A stretch of DNA of 64,000 nt, taken from Ascidia mentula. Taxonomy: Eukaryota; Chordata; Ascidiacea; Phlebobranchia; Ascidiidae. The translations under genes and the position numbers were made by a program. The notes under the pieces are model-generated. The model was not told the origin of the DNA, did no database searches, and saw only the letters and a list, made by a program, of their open reading frames with translations. The stretch is taken from positions 8,182,001 through 8,246,000 of the forward strand of contig OX387201.1 of the NCBI GenBank assembly GCA_947561715.1. The letters are read 5' to 3'. Every line of letters begins with the position of its first letter. Position 1 is the first letter of the stretch. This document shows, piece by piece, positions 33,575 to 46,564 of the stretch.

Positions 33575-36500
33575 TCAGAATGCACTATTACTGCTGCTTG
33601 TGGGCTCTTTCGTCGACCCATCTGTTTTGCTTCCGGCCGTTGTCAATAGTCTTGGACCTTTGTCGGAAGCGCCCGTTGCAAATTGGTTTGCCCTGGAATC
33701 ATCCTGTCGTTTTCGCTCACTGGACGGATTGACGTCGTGGTGGTTCCGGGGCCCACCGCCGCTCCGAAAACATCCGCAAAACATTCTGCGAATCGCCTTG
33801 CGCATTTCGGGAAAGCGCCAGAAATAAATCCACGGATTGATCATCGAATTTAGGAGCGAGCTTGTGAGGAGCACTTTGGCCGCCTGCACGTATCGCTTGT
33901 CAGTTTCAGTGAATGTTATAATAAACAATAGGCCCAGTGGTACAGTGCTGATGAGCAATAGGGCCAATATGATGATAAGAGTGCGCAGCAAACGCATATC
34001 CCTCCGACGGCTCCGCTTTAGAAATGCTGTTTTTGTCCCATTGTACGTGACTCCAATGCGACCTGAGAGGTTTGCTTCGTGGTTTTGACCGCCTTCCTGC
34101 TCTTCTGTATTTGGACGGGAGTTTTTGGTCAAGAGGCGACTGACAAAGACCCGTTTTCGCCATGATATTTGCCTCGGTTTGGTTCTTACTTTTTCAGTGC
34201 TGCCATTTCCCTTTTTTGCAGAAACGACTGTTTGGGAAGGGGCCAAACAGCCCCGGGGTTGAGTAATTTGATAATCTGCGCAACGGGCAGGAGTTAAAAA
34301 ACGGATATTTAATTTTGGGTTGTATAAACTATACATTTAAAATTCTTACCCACAGCATACCTAATTATAAACACACACCTATATGAATATTGTGTTGTCC
34401 TGCTACCATATTTACCTGTGGAGTTGGCCGGTGTTCCCGGATCTGAGTTTCTGTTAGCGTACGTCGAGGAAGCTGGTTTGAGCTTGTGGCTCGATAGGCT
34501 GACATAGTGGTAGATCTTGGCATACAGGACGCATGGAATTATTGGTATGAGAATCAGTGTCAAACCAAGATACAGCATCGAACCTTTCGAAAACGGCGGG
34601 TTAACCTGAAGAGAGTTGTGGTTTTATTTGCGTAGCTGTAAAAAATCGATAATTAAATATTCTTCGTCAGTACTTTTTTCCAGTTTTTTTTGCAAGAACA
34701 ATACAATCTATATTGACGATCAAACAAAGGTTTGTCTGTCGACGATACAACAGTTCATGAACAGTACACGCGTTTTTTTTTCAACAGAAAGCTTTGCAAA
34801 CAAATGCATTAATTGCTTAGTCTTGAGAATGGTACGTCCTTTATCTTAGCAAACCAATATTTTTTTAGAAACAAACCAATGAGCAGTAGTCTTTAGGCGA
34901 GCACAGCATGTAGTAAACTCCTGGTGGATCGTCGGGGAGCTTTCCGCACGTGCAGTTCCCCACACAGTTCCACCCGGCAGCCACTGGCACGACGAACGTG
35001 ACTATGGGAACAAGCCAAGTCAAAGCAATTCCAACTTTCACGAGCCTGCAATTAACAAAGGGTAGCGGTCGTGTGTTTTCCGCAACTTTATATAGGCTTG
35101 GCAGATTGGAAGGCATATTTGAGGTACGGGCATCAGGAAGTCCCATTTTCTCAAGCCTAATTCACAATATTCTGTCGAATAGGAATACGGACAAGGAATT
35201 GAGGTCGGCTTTTCGCTGCGGGTCGGCCTGAACTCCGTGGGAAGCCTCAATTGGAAACCGCACGGAGGTGACTTGACGCGGGAGTTTCAGAAACCGGCCA
35301 TTTTACTGCCTGCGTGCCTATACCAGGGCTGAGAATGATTCATGCCCATTTATTGGCCTGTTTGATCTAAGGCAGAGAGATAAAAGAGTTCGCGAAGGGT
35401 TTTACGCCGACTCCCACAGGAAGGTAAAAACTTAGGAAGACGGCGCCGCGCCAATTTAAGTGGACTGTCACTTAAATTTGCGCCATTGTCTGGCAGCATT
35501 TCATCCATCAAAATGTGTCGGGGCGTATTTAGTGTTAAACCGATTCGAGTCCCTAAGAGCGTCTTGGCAATGCTTGCTATCACAATCCTGTGGATGTTCG
35601 CTCGTATGTATTTCTGATATGTCCACTACTTCCTGAATGAGCATTGCGGTTGCCATGCACGTTTCAGTCATTACCTTTTCCGCTTTGTGTTCCCCCACTT
35701 CTCGCCACGGCGACTGCGGGATGCGCTTCCTTCCCCACGCGCCCCTTTAGTGACGTAACAATACCGATCTACCGCTATCACGAGTTGGCTAAAAATGGAG
35801 GACCAAACTGTAGTTGTCCAAATGCTTTTCTGAACCAATTCTGTCTCAGGGGTTCGAAAGGGCAACAGCACCTGTTGACGAACAATTTGCATTACACAAG
35901 GCAGCATTGTAAAACTTTTTCTGGTAGACGCTTTGCATTATTTGTAGAAACTTTTGTCCAACCAAACCAGATCATCTACATGGCACTCTCAGTATCGCCA
36001 TTCTCCAAATACCTTGCGACCCATATAGAGATACCCAACATGTTTTACCGATTGATTGCGTGCATTCGAACCACGGGTAAAAAGCGTTTACTATGTTTGA
36101 AAATGACATTAAACGCCGTGTGTAGACATGGATTTTGGACGTTGCAATGCACTGCTGAGTGTTTTGTAAACATCAATCACACAGGATTGTCCCTGTCGCG
36201 TCGTGGGAACAACTAGCACGGCAGAAGCTGGATCATTGGGTTAGGCAAATATAACAAGTTGCACTCGGACGTAATTTGTCAACGTCAAACAAGCCGTTCT
36301 GGGAGTGCGCACAAGTTCACAGACAGCAGGCATATGTTTTACGCACAGATTTGAGAAACTCACTTTTTGTAGTCCGAATATCCACAGGAGAAGCAGCCCG
36401 GCCAACATGTCGGCCACGGCGAGATTGCAGATGCAAAAAAACGTGGCTTTGTGCAACTTTCGGCCACCCCACAATATGATTGCAACGACAATAAAGTTGG

Positions 36501-36651
36501 TCAATCCGATTCCAGTGCCCGTGGTACAAGCAAAAACTTCTAAATAACTTGCCGGCTTGGTGTCCTGTTGGCATTCGGCGTTGACGTATTCCTCCCAAAC
36601 CGAGACGTTTTGCGATCCGGCCGCGATTTCATGTTCTAGGTAACCACACAT
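33575..36651 (-). CDS. Class A GPCR, S1P/LPA/cannabinoid-like
   Basis: Five minus-strand exons (36651-36364, 35871-35675, 35045-34877, 34605-34416 and 34275-33575) join in phase into 514 aa. TM1-TM2 carry GIGLTNFIVVAIIL and CICNLAVADMLAGLLL. TM3 ends with the DRY motif (VIAVDRYCYVT), TM4 has ALTWLVPIVTF and is followed by GWNC, and TM7 has NSMINPWIYFW (NPxxY). The Cys normally found at the start of TM3 is absent, while the second extracellular loop has several cysteines. Together with TM4-GWN, this pattern is typical of the EDG/cannabinoid branch. The second intracellular loop is unusually long and Arg/Lys/Gly-rich, and the third loop is about 120 residues. The C-terminus has a CGC palmitoylation-like site and a Ser-rich tail. 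The ligand cannot be read from sequence. The start may lie further upstream, because an acceptor-like CTAG lies within the first codons. Confidence 0.85.
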
Positions 36652-39600
36652 AACAGTAAAGGGATTGTGAAGGAAAATGGCATGACGTGTGTTGCGGTAT
36701 AAACCAACCAGGCAGCACGTTTAAATGCTGACACTTAAAAATGCATGTACATGTAATTCCTTGTATTGTCTTACCGATGGGTGAAAGGTTGCTAACAATT
36801 CTTCCTCCCACATTCGTTGACATCCTTTTTAACAACAACCTTACAGTGGTTCCTTTTACAATGTACCTTAAAAGAAACTTAGTTATGCATCTTATACATG
36901 AGATGTATACATCTAACATGTATGAGCATATCTCACTCTCTCTCTCTCCAGCAACAATTCTGACAGGAAAACAAATCAAGAACATAGCCTATACTGACAT
37001 GTTATTGTGGCTGTCCTGCTAAACAACAATCTGTTAATCATCTCTGACTGGGTATTTTCTGCCATAAGACCGAGCCTTTTTCTTTCCAGTCACATTCGCA
37101 ACAGAACAACACCGCAACAAGTGCGGAAATAACACCTCGCCCACATCTCTCACGTGGACCGCGCGTCTAATGCTTCTATTTGCTGTTAGAACTGGTTGCA
37201 CCTGTCTACGCATATGACATAGTTGTCTAAACGCGAGCATTTGGCGTCAAACAATCTCAGCTCTCCAGCGGTTCCACATTCGCTGACTTCACACCGAGTA
37301 ACGACCGCGCTAGCTTGCTTCTTCACCAACATTCAACCGTCTGCCTGGTTACGCCACCCTGACTCAATAGCGAACTGCAAGGGAAGTTTTCTTTCGACAA
37401 CGATCTTCAAAGCCTATTCCTCATGTCAAACACACATGTTGCCATTTTACTCGGCCGTGGGTGGTGTACGACTCAAAGTCTCCCATGCGGTTGACCTATA
37501 ACCGAACATGGCTTCGGCAATTAAAGCCCAATACGGTCCAGCAAACACATTCGATGGTCTGTCTTGACTTGTATCTCAGGACGAACCACGCGACAAGGCC
37601 TTTGCGGGACTACTGAATAGGATACTCGACAACAACATATTGGGTTATTTTTGTCGTTGCTAATTTTTGCAGGGTTCGGTGGCATCGAACTTCTCATAAC
37701 AACATCAGGCAAAGGAAGTCCGCGGTTTCGCATCAACAACGCAAGTTACGAACCTCAAACAGGCCTAAATATTCCCCGAATCCGCGTGCCTTAACAACGA
37801 ATTAAAACAAGAATTTCATCATCAGAGTACAAAGCACCATACTTGGTTTATGACAATCTGAAGCGAGCGTCAACAATAGCATCTTAAGTGACCCGGGGAT
37901 GTACAGTTAGTCACAATAATTTAAAGCAAACTTAAATGCAATACTCCGGATGTGCTAACTGCCCCTATGGGTAGTTGGCGAGAGGGTATTGCATGTGCGA
38001 TGATGCCTAATCACGAGACCAAAACAAAATACTGAAAGCTGCCTTGCATCACTTCAAAACGCAGTCGAGTCAATTTAACTACTTGTTCATTACGCAACGT
38101 TAAATTGGACAATTAAATCCTCTTCTGCATGGCGCTCGCCGAGCAAGCTTTCATGTCACATACAAGTACTTCCTTGGCGAGTGGAGAGCGCCGTAAAGGG
38201 GCCACGGCGTGTAGATGCACATTAAATATGACTTTACAGTTAACATTGTCACTGAACTCATGTTACCGAGTTATCTTGTATACTTGTGCAAGTTGCGTTA
38301 ATAAGTTCCTGTGCAACACTCGCTTCTCGGCTTGTCTGTTCTATGAAGAAATGGCGTTGCCTTCTTATCGCGAAATCTCCACGGGAAATGGGGAGCGTTC
38401 TTCCCGCCTGCAGACCTGAGGGACAACGTTCTTTGGGATGATTGACACTGCCATGAGTTTAGAAATTCACAACTATACGACCAGAAGCAGCTACACTATT
38501 AAAATAATAAATATTGCCATTATGAATACGCTTGGCCGTGTCTTAAAATTAAACCGATGGGTGTGAGACGAAACGCGACTTCAATGGAAAAAATATCACG
38601 TTCCATCACTTGAGGCTTATGACAGAAAGGTAAGTGAAAAATACCCTCGAGAATTTCGTTTTCGTAATGCAGCAAAAAAGGCAATGAAGGGTCATATGCT
38701 CCTACTTTCACGATTAAAGATTCGCTAGCTTTGTTTGATGTATTTTGTTCTGACTCTGAGTATAAAGAGACTGGCCCATATTGCTATTAACACTGTCATG
38801 TTTAAAAGAAGACGTTTCGGCAAAAACTTATGCCATTATCAGTTTGAATGACGCGATTGGTGTATTGGTGTAGACAGAATTATGAGAAAACCCGTGAGTT
38901 GTGTTCCTAAGTTTGTTCTGACTGTTTGTGAATGCTTTTTATAGGCACCAAACTGATGTCTTTATATCAGGGATAGGTAAAAGAGTTTATAAACTAACCT
39001 ATTAATATACCTGATGAAGTCTCGCCGCATGGCAGACAAAGATCAGTACATTTTTAACCTATTAATATTAACTAAAGTTCAAATACTGTAAACGTAAACT
39101 AAGAAATGTATAAAAAAAATTAACAGCGGTATAAAATGTTATCTGAATGACACTAATTTACATAGCCTATCAACCACTGACGGGACAAATTTAAAGACTC
39201 AATGAGATAGGCCTATTCTTGGCCAGCGCTCAGAAAACGGGTGTGTTTATTGCATGTATTCCAAACGTTACCAATTTGTCACAAATGTCGATGTACGGTT
39301 ATTCAACATTAGGCTGCTATGAAACGATTCCTTTCAACTTTTAAAGCTGACTTAAAAGCCCATGCAAATTCGTTGTTTTTGCGCGTCCAATATAAAAACC
39401 ACATAACCCGGTTACGAGTAGCCTAGATATGAGCACCAAGTCACAGATGTCAATCACCCAGAAGAAATGTGCCAACGTTTCGATAGCCAGACTTATCAAG
39501 GACAAAAACCTTTTAATAAGAGGAAGGTAACGAAAATGGTTATAGTAAGGTAACCATTGTGGGTTGGGCGTAGTTGCAAAATACGTGTTACGGTTGTTTA

Positions 39601-40275
39601 CCAACATAGCAAAGCGGAAGCGGTCATGTCGCCTACAGAAGTTAAGTATGTTAGCGTTGTGACTACACAGTAGAGAACAAAGATAAAACTTTGTGGTAAT
39701 GCACAATAAACGCTTTACATGTATATGGAAACATGGTACAGAAAACTCGTGAGAATAATCGTACAACATATCCTAAAGTTAGTGTGAACAAAATGGTACT
39801 AAACTTGTATTTCTGGTTGATACCGGATTCTTGGTGCGCAAAGTAGATCCAACAAACTCTTCGTTGGTGAGCTAAGGATCAGGGTTAGAGGCCAGTGAAG
39901 TGAGACCTCTTGCGTATGGTAGGATGAAAATTGTGTTGAAGATTTAAACTCAGCAGTTTTGATTTGTTTGCGAATATAAAGTAGATGATAGACAATTATC
40001 TTATACACACACGACAAAATTAGTCTCTCGCATATTTCTATTGTTATAACGTAGCCTAAAGTGGTGAAACAAAAGTTACAACTTGTTTTTGCACCGCCCG
40101 TCAACGTAAGTGTATGGTATGACACATATCGCTGTAGTTGGTGTAGTTGCAGTGTATAAAGACACATTTTATTTTAAGTTTCCCTTTTGTTTTAACTTAG
40201 GTGTGGTGTGGTATTTACTTAAATGCTTTTAATATCCCTTCTGTTTACACTATTTTTTTCTTCTTTTTTTCACAG
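36652..40275. other. Large intergenic region, no firm gene
   Basis: About 3.6 kb between the divergent GPCR and glycosidase genes. A short CT microsatellite lies near 36935-36950. It probably contains the promoters and any 5' UTR exons of both genes, including the undetected N-terminal exon of the glycosidase. Open frames such as 39341-39769 (-) look like chance. Confidence 0.5.
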
Positions 40276-40390
40276 TCACCGCTCTGTTGCACTTGCGTCT
40301 CGCCTGACGCCAAGTTTAGATCAATCCGCGGGAAGTTCAGTTTCGGTAGGACGTTGTCTGTAGTGGTTTGTGAGTGTCCAGAACCAGATG
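40276..40390 (+). other. Possible upstream exon, unassigned
   Basis: An acceptor with a long pyrimidine run (TTTTTTTCACAG) and a donor (ATG|GTAATT) bracket 115 nt with one open frame. It lies upstream of the glycosidase gene, but its only open frame ends in phase 1 while the next supported exon needs phase 2. It is either not part of that gene or an exon between them is missing. Confidence 0.2.
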
Positions 40391-41657
40391 GTAATTTGGC
40401 GCTGGCTCGTGTTCTATGTTAAATATATTAGAACAGGTATGGCTAGTATTCTACATTTTGCTCGTGGTGTACTTCAGTTTATGTCACATTGTTAACTTTA
40501 CATATTTATACATACGATTGATACAAACACATAAGTTGTAAATTGGGGATTAGATCCTGCACAAGACCCCTTTTGTAAACAAATATACCTATTTAGCAAC
40601 CTAAGAACAAAATTAATGGAATCTCTTAAATGCAGTTACCATGCAAATAGCATGTTGCAAAAATAAAAAAAAACACTCAGATGCCATTTGAAAACCTATC
40701 ATATGTTTCACTGTATGTCACTGGATAATGTCACTTTGATTATGCTGTCACTTGATAAAACCTAAATTTATGAAACCTTCAAGTTATGACCTTACTCTTT
40801 AAAAAAATGTATTATTACTATTATGAAGGCACCTGACTCAATAACCGCTTACAGTTTTATCAGTCCCCATGCTATATTTTAACATTTGCATGTATAGTTT
40901 ATTCACTTGTGGTTTTCTGCACTTCTGCAAACATGAATTTGATTTGCAGCAGTATAGGCTATGTCACCCAAGCATAGGTTTTAAAGAAAACAAAAAGTTT
41001 TCCAACAGTTCTATTTTATTAGTCAAAATGCTTGGATAACTAATTATTAGGCACCTATGCAGTAAAGTTCACCAAAAAACCTATATTTCTTGGTGTTTCA
41101 TGGTTTCGTTAAAAGAGAAAAATCATTTCAAATTATAAAACGCATTTGCTAAAGAATATCTAAAACTGGTTGCCAGTTGCCTCAAACCCTAATACAAATT
41201 TTTGTGTGCTTTTAAATATGTTATGCTTGGCAGAAGCATGATGAAGTTCAGAGGAACTCCAATTTTGACAATTTACACATACATTGCCATGTGTTCAACA
41301 CAATTCACAACCATCAGTTGCACCACAACTTCCTTCACACTCAAGAAAGGATTTCATTCCTTAGGTACCGAAAGAACTTGCAACATTAGAAAACTTTTTA
41401 AAATATTCTTTTTGATCTAAACTTCTGCTTTGTGTGTGTGTGCATTTATTATTTATTGCTGCGTTCATTGTAGAAATATTTTTGGACAACAGACTGATAT
41501 TGAAGCATAATTCTACCAATCCTGCTGTATTTTTGGGATATGGCAAAGCAAGGTAAAATAAATAAATTTTACTCATTTAAACCATACATTTGAGCAGCAG
41601 TTCCGTTTTACGATCGTTTTTTAGAAAAAGGCACTAATATAATAAACCTTTTCTTAG
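40391..41657. other. Region upstream of the first supported glycosidase exon
   Basis: A/T-rich DNA in which the missing first coding exon or exons of the sulfoquinovosidase-like gene may lie. I could not identify a start codon and signal peptide that join in phase 2. Confidence 0.4.
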
Positions 41658-44600
41658 TTATAAAAACCATGATGGGAACTTCGACATTGATTCATCCATC
41701 ATTGATCGAACCCCCCTTGCATCTTTTGAGGTGATCGAAGGTTCCACATCAAACAAAGGACCACATCACAGTTTTGTTGTTCACTTTTATCACGACTTGG
41801 GAACCCCTGGTGTAAGTTGAAAGTTATTCTTAATCAACAGTTCAAAAACTGTTGCAACTTGTTGTTCTCTTTCTCAAAGATTTACCTAAAGTTCAGTGAT
41901 GGCAAGGAACAATCCTCAATAGAAGTTGATAAATTTATTGGGGGCGATTACAATCGTTTCTGGCTGCGTCTGCATGCCGATGAAAATGAAAGCTTGTTTG
42001 GAGGTAGTCCACTAACGTTAAAACATGTACCTAAAATTGTCATTGATAAAGATGGCTTGCAATGCAGGCGGAGAACAGTTCAGCTACTTTTCACTGCGCG
42101 GTCGCACGTACCCGATGTGGGCCCGCGAACAGGGGGTGGGCCGAAATAAAAGCACCATGGTCACCAAGTTGGCAGGTCGGAAAATCATACATATGCGCGT
42201 ATTATGGAACATTGTCCAAACATTCAGCTTGAGAACAAAGTGCAAATATTTGTAGACTTGATTGCCGGCGCTGGCGGAGACTATCACACTACCTATTGGC
42301 CACAGCCGACCTTTGTATCCGATCGAATGTACTTTATGCACATGGATTATGCTTACTACACCCTTGTCAACCTCACGTAAGTTCATTAGCATATCTCCCA
42401 CTGCAGGCTCAGCGCGTTATGAAAAAGAAAATAATCCCAAAAACTGTAATACTATAAACGAAAAGCATTCAATTAACGATTTGCAAAGATTTTCCGGTAC
42501 GACAATTTGTTGGACTATTTTCATGCTACAGTTTTATTATGTTTACTAAAACCGGGTCTTATCGCCAAAACGCCCGCTACACGCTATCCTTACGAAATAC
42601 AAGCAACAGGCATTTGCAGGAGCGATTATTTTTACGAGTTGGAGATGTGGGAAGGAATCGGAAAAGCCAAAATTTACCTCAACACTGCATCAACATGGAA
42701 AGAGCTACTTGAAAAACTCACGTCTTTTCTCGGAAGGCAACCAAAACCCCCAGCGTGGATTTATAATGGGGCAATCATAGGTGTCCAGGGTGGAACAAAT
42801 GAGGTAAAAAAGACCTTGTGTATATTTTTTGCGTTAAATTGTACACTTTTTTTAAACAATAAACAGTTTGTTTTCACTACATATACATATATTTTGCCTA
42901 CTTATCTTTAGATACAAGTAAACTATGGTACTATAAGTTTTATTTGGCCACAAATCTAGCCGGAGATTCCGCCACCTCAAATTTTCGTCGTAAATATTCT
43001 GCAGGAAAATGTTGCAAAAAATGTAAATAAATGTGAACAGGTGTTAGGCAAAGTTGCCCAGCTGCAAAACGGCGACGTGAAAGTGAGCGGGATCTGGATA
43101 CAAGACTGGTCGGGAAAATTTGTCACTTCGTTCGGCAAACGTGTGTATTGGAATTGGCGATGGGATCCCGCCTTTTATCCCGGCCTTGATAAACAAATTA
43201 AGGTGGGTTTGGTTCGAATATTACGGAAAACTTGTGCCCTGAATTGACGACGTCGTCAAGGTTCGGTTGATGGTGTTTACGTTATAACACTATGTGCGTT
43301 TATTGAAAATACCACTGTTTATTACTGGTATGAAGTTCGGTTATTTCATCTTTTCCAATTGCTTTCTTCAGAAATTGCGCAACTTGGATATTCGCTTTCT
43401 TTCCTACATCAATCCGCACGTGATAAAAGACAGTCCGATGTACAAGGAAGCGGACAGCCAGGGTTTTTTCATTAAAAGCAAAAAATCTGGTGAGCGTTGT
43501 CAGCAGGGAGGTCTGGCATGAGTTGGTCCAAAATGCAACGATTCTTTAATTTCCCCGCAGGTTCAACGCAGTTAGTCGACTTTGGCGAGTTTGATTGTGG
43601 GACTGTGGATCTTACAAACCCCGATGCATTCGAATGGTACAAGCAAGTGATAAAGGTGCAAAATTTATGCAAGGGTTTTGATCATAAGCTCTGCCAATGC
43701 CGGTTGTGCGTGAAAAGGGTATTAAACGGGAAAAATCAGCAGGCGATAATTTATCCCTCCTCACACCTAATCTTGTGCATTATTTTGTTTCGGAATCTTA
43801 GAACTCTTATTCGACGTTTCCTGCCGATTCTTCATCATCCGTTTACCTTTTTACCATTGACAAAAATCGCATCGTTAAGGAGATGCCTATAAACAAATAT
43901 GTATATCGTTAAAGTTAATCGCTTTCGAAACCAGCAGTCTGAAAGATTACATGTGTAAATGCGCATATCTGCTCCCCTACAGTTGCGGCGTTTTACAGGA
44001 TATGCTTAACCTGGGTTTCTCTGGTTGGATGGCTGATTTCGGGGGAGAGTACATTCCTGTATACGACGCCGATTATTACGACGGATTGTCGCCACTGGAA
44101 ATGCACAACTTGTACTCTGAACTTTGGGCGAAACTCAACAGGGAGGCGGTGGCCGAAGCCGGAAAGATCAACGACACGCTTATCTTCATGCGTTCCGGTG
44201 GGAAATGTAGAATCTTACATAAAGTTTTTGCATTTAAAAGTTTTGAAACGGGTATCACTTTAGCACATTCATGGCGTTTAAATATAAAATGAACTTGTTT
44301 CCCAGCAATGTCTTGTTTTAACATTGTTGCAAAGGGTTTTTATAATTTTTTTTATTTTATTAGCCTCACTGGTATGCAAACTGGTTTTGTGCAAAATATT
44401 ACTCGAAATTTATGACTGTGTAGTTTTCAAGGTTGAACTGTGAAACACTTCGCAACGCTATATATTGATGCTGTCACTTCAATAGACCATATAACAAACA
44501 CGAAACATATATTATAAATATGACTTCTTATCCTGTGTTTTTAGGTTTTGGTCGAAGTCCTGGATATACGTTGATGTCTTGGGCTGGAGATCAAAACGTT

Positions 44601-46319
44601 GACTTTTCTTATGCAGATGGTCTGGCGTCTGTCGTCCCGGCAGCATTGTCTCTCGGAATGTCAGGTAGGTGAAAAAAAGTCGCTTCGTATTACTTATTTT
44701 TGTGAGAGTGGAATGGTACTGTGTATTATTCTGACAAAAAAATCGGATGCTTCTTGTTGACTTTGTCAGTGGAGATAAACTCCTAAAACAACTGCTGGCG
44801 AAACCTCGTTCATTTAATGTGAAACTTTTACGCCGATAAGACATTGAGAACAGGAATTAAAATTTTGAATTCAAAAACTGTTTCCTGTTAACCATCCAAA
44901 TTTAAGTATTAATTTTATCCACCATCCATCATCACATATTCTGCCAAAAATTTAAACTAAACAGTGCCGTTGCCACCATACAAGCACGTGGATAAAGTGC
45001 TTTCTTTCCCCTTACCAGGAATGGGTTTCAGCCACTCGGACGTGGGAGGTTATCTTTCCATGTTCACAGTGGTTCGCACAGAGGAACTCTTACTCCGTTG
45101 GGGCGAAATGAACGTTTTCACGCCTGTGTTGCGAACGCATGAGGGAAATCGCCCGAACAGGAACTGGCAGGTGACACTCTCGCCACTATCGACTTTCCTT
45201 GTATTTTTGTTAATAACCGGCGCCTTTATGGCTCTCCGGAAGGTATTTCTCTCGAATTAATTGTTTTTAACTTTTAACATGGGTTCAAGCCGTTTTGTGT
45301 GTAGATGCTCCCAGCTGATTCCTGATTGAATGGTTGTTATTCAGGATTATTCATTGCGTGTACATCCGACTTAAACATGCCTACATACGGATACAGCACA
45401 AATTTGACCTTTCAAGATTTCGTGTTGTATTGTCAAGGTCTACACAACGAAGAAAACAATCCGATCGTTTGCGAGGCTCTCCAAGCTCTTCGTGTTGCTC
45501 GCGCCGTACCACAAGCAGGTTGCAGAGGAGGTGACGAAACACGGTTACCCAGCGCAACGTCCGTTGTTTTTCCATTATCCGGATGATCCAAACGTTTACG
45601 ACATTAAGTTTCAGTACCTTTATGGACCAGGTAGGGTTTTCTGTTGATATCTGCATGATTAAAAATTGCACAAAACCCATTGTCGGAATATAATTTTGCT
45701 AAACGAAGAGACCCCGCTTCCATGGCAAACCAATGACACATTTATACATTGCATTATATTCAACAGATATTATTGTTGCACCTGTGTTTCTCGAGGGCAA
45801 AAACTCCTGGCAGGTTTACCTCCCACCTGATGAGTGGGTTTACCTCTGGAACGGAACGCAAGTTAACGTGGTCGCCGACAAGGAGGGAAGGGGAGTATCT
45901 GTTACCGTTAACGCGGAGATCGGAAATCCTCCAGTGTTTTATCGGAAGTCCAGCAAGTGGGCCAAACTCCTGCAGCAGTTTGCACCATGTGAGTTGGCAG
46001 GATTCATTGCTGCCTATTCTGGTTGTCGGTGTCCAAATGCGCTCCAGGGAAAAATCATATTCGCTGTTTTTAAAAATAATACTTCTATAAAAACTATGCT
46101 TTAAATACCCTTTTTTATTTTTTGGGGAAGATGGTCATTCAATACAAGTATGAGTGATTTTTCGTATATCCCTAAACATGTTATTCGTTTGATGCAGATC
46201 AAGTTTTCAGATCCGACGAATCGCTCGTTTTCACCTGGGACTTGCTGTGGACCAACCCAATGATTTTTATTTTTCTGATTTTGCGAAAAATCTTCTGGTA
46301 TATTTTATTTCAAGTTTAA
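41658..46319 (+). CDS. GH31 sulfoquinovosidase-like glycosidase (5' end missing)
   Basis: Fourteen exons (41658-41811, 41880-42003, 42068-42175, 42256-42376, 42620-42803, 43041-43202, 43372-43489, 43561-43655, 43999-44197, 44545-44664, 45019-45170, 45438-45630, 45767-45988 and 46198-46319) join in phase into 690 aa. The sequence follows bacterial YihQ, which releases sulfoquinovose from sulfolipid glycosides. Key stretches are EQGVGRNKST, LLEKLTSFLGRQPKPP, GIWIQDWSGKF, GWMADFGGEYIP (nucleophile Asp), WAGDQNVDFS (acid/base Asp), FSHSDVGGY, RTHEGNRPNRNW and GNPPVFYRKSS. YihQ residues R301, W304 and Y508, which hold the sulfonate, are kept in GKRVYWNW and DVGGY. One extra Gly follows DFG. The last exon adds about 40 residues with a hydrophobic C-terminal segment absent from YihQ. 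The N-terminal 50 or so residues and any signal peptide are not found. Confidence 0.9.
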
Positions 46320-46558
46320 AGGAGATTGTGCCGCGTAATCTATGCAGTCTTAATTTGTCGCGTTCAGGTGATTTTTGTTCGACATATATCAAATATTTTA
46401 ATGTAATATTTAATTTCGAGCATTTGTATTGTTGCAATTGATATTTTTTTTCGCTCTAGCACCTCAAGTGAACTATCAGGAAAGCGCTTGTGCTGGCTGG
46501 TCATGTGAAATTACATTGCTGCGCTTATATTCAGTGTTGCCTCAAGACTGTTTGCAAT

Positions 46559-46564
46559 AATAAA
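46559..46564 (+). promoter_or_regulatory. Poly(A) signal of the glycosidase gene
   Basis: An AATAAA lies 240 bases after the TAA stop, in AATAATAAAATATTC context. Confidence 0.6.

Noticed and set aside
39341-39769. 142-codon minus-strand frame in the large intergenic region
   Set aside because: The composition is what A/T-rich non-coding DNA gives (Leu/Phe/Tyr/Cys-rich), and no domain is visible.
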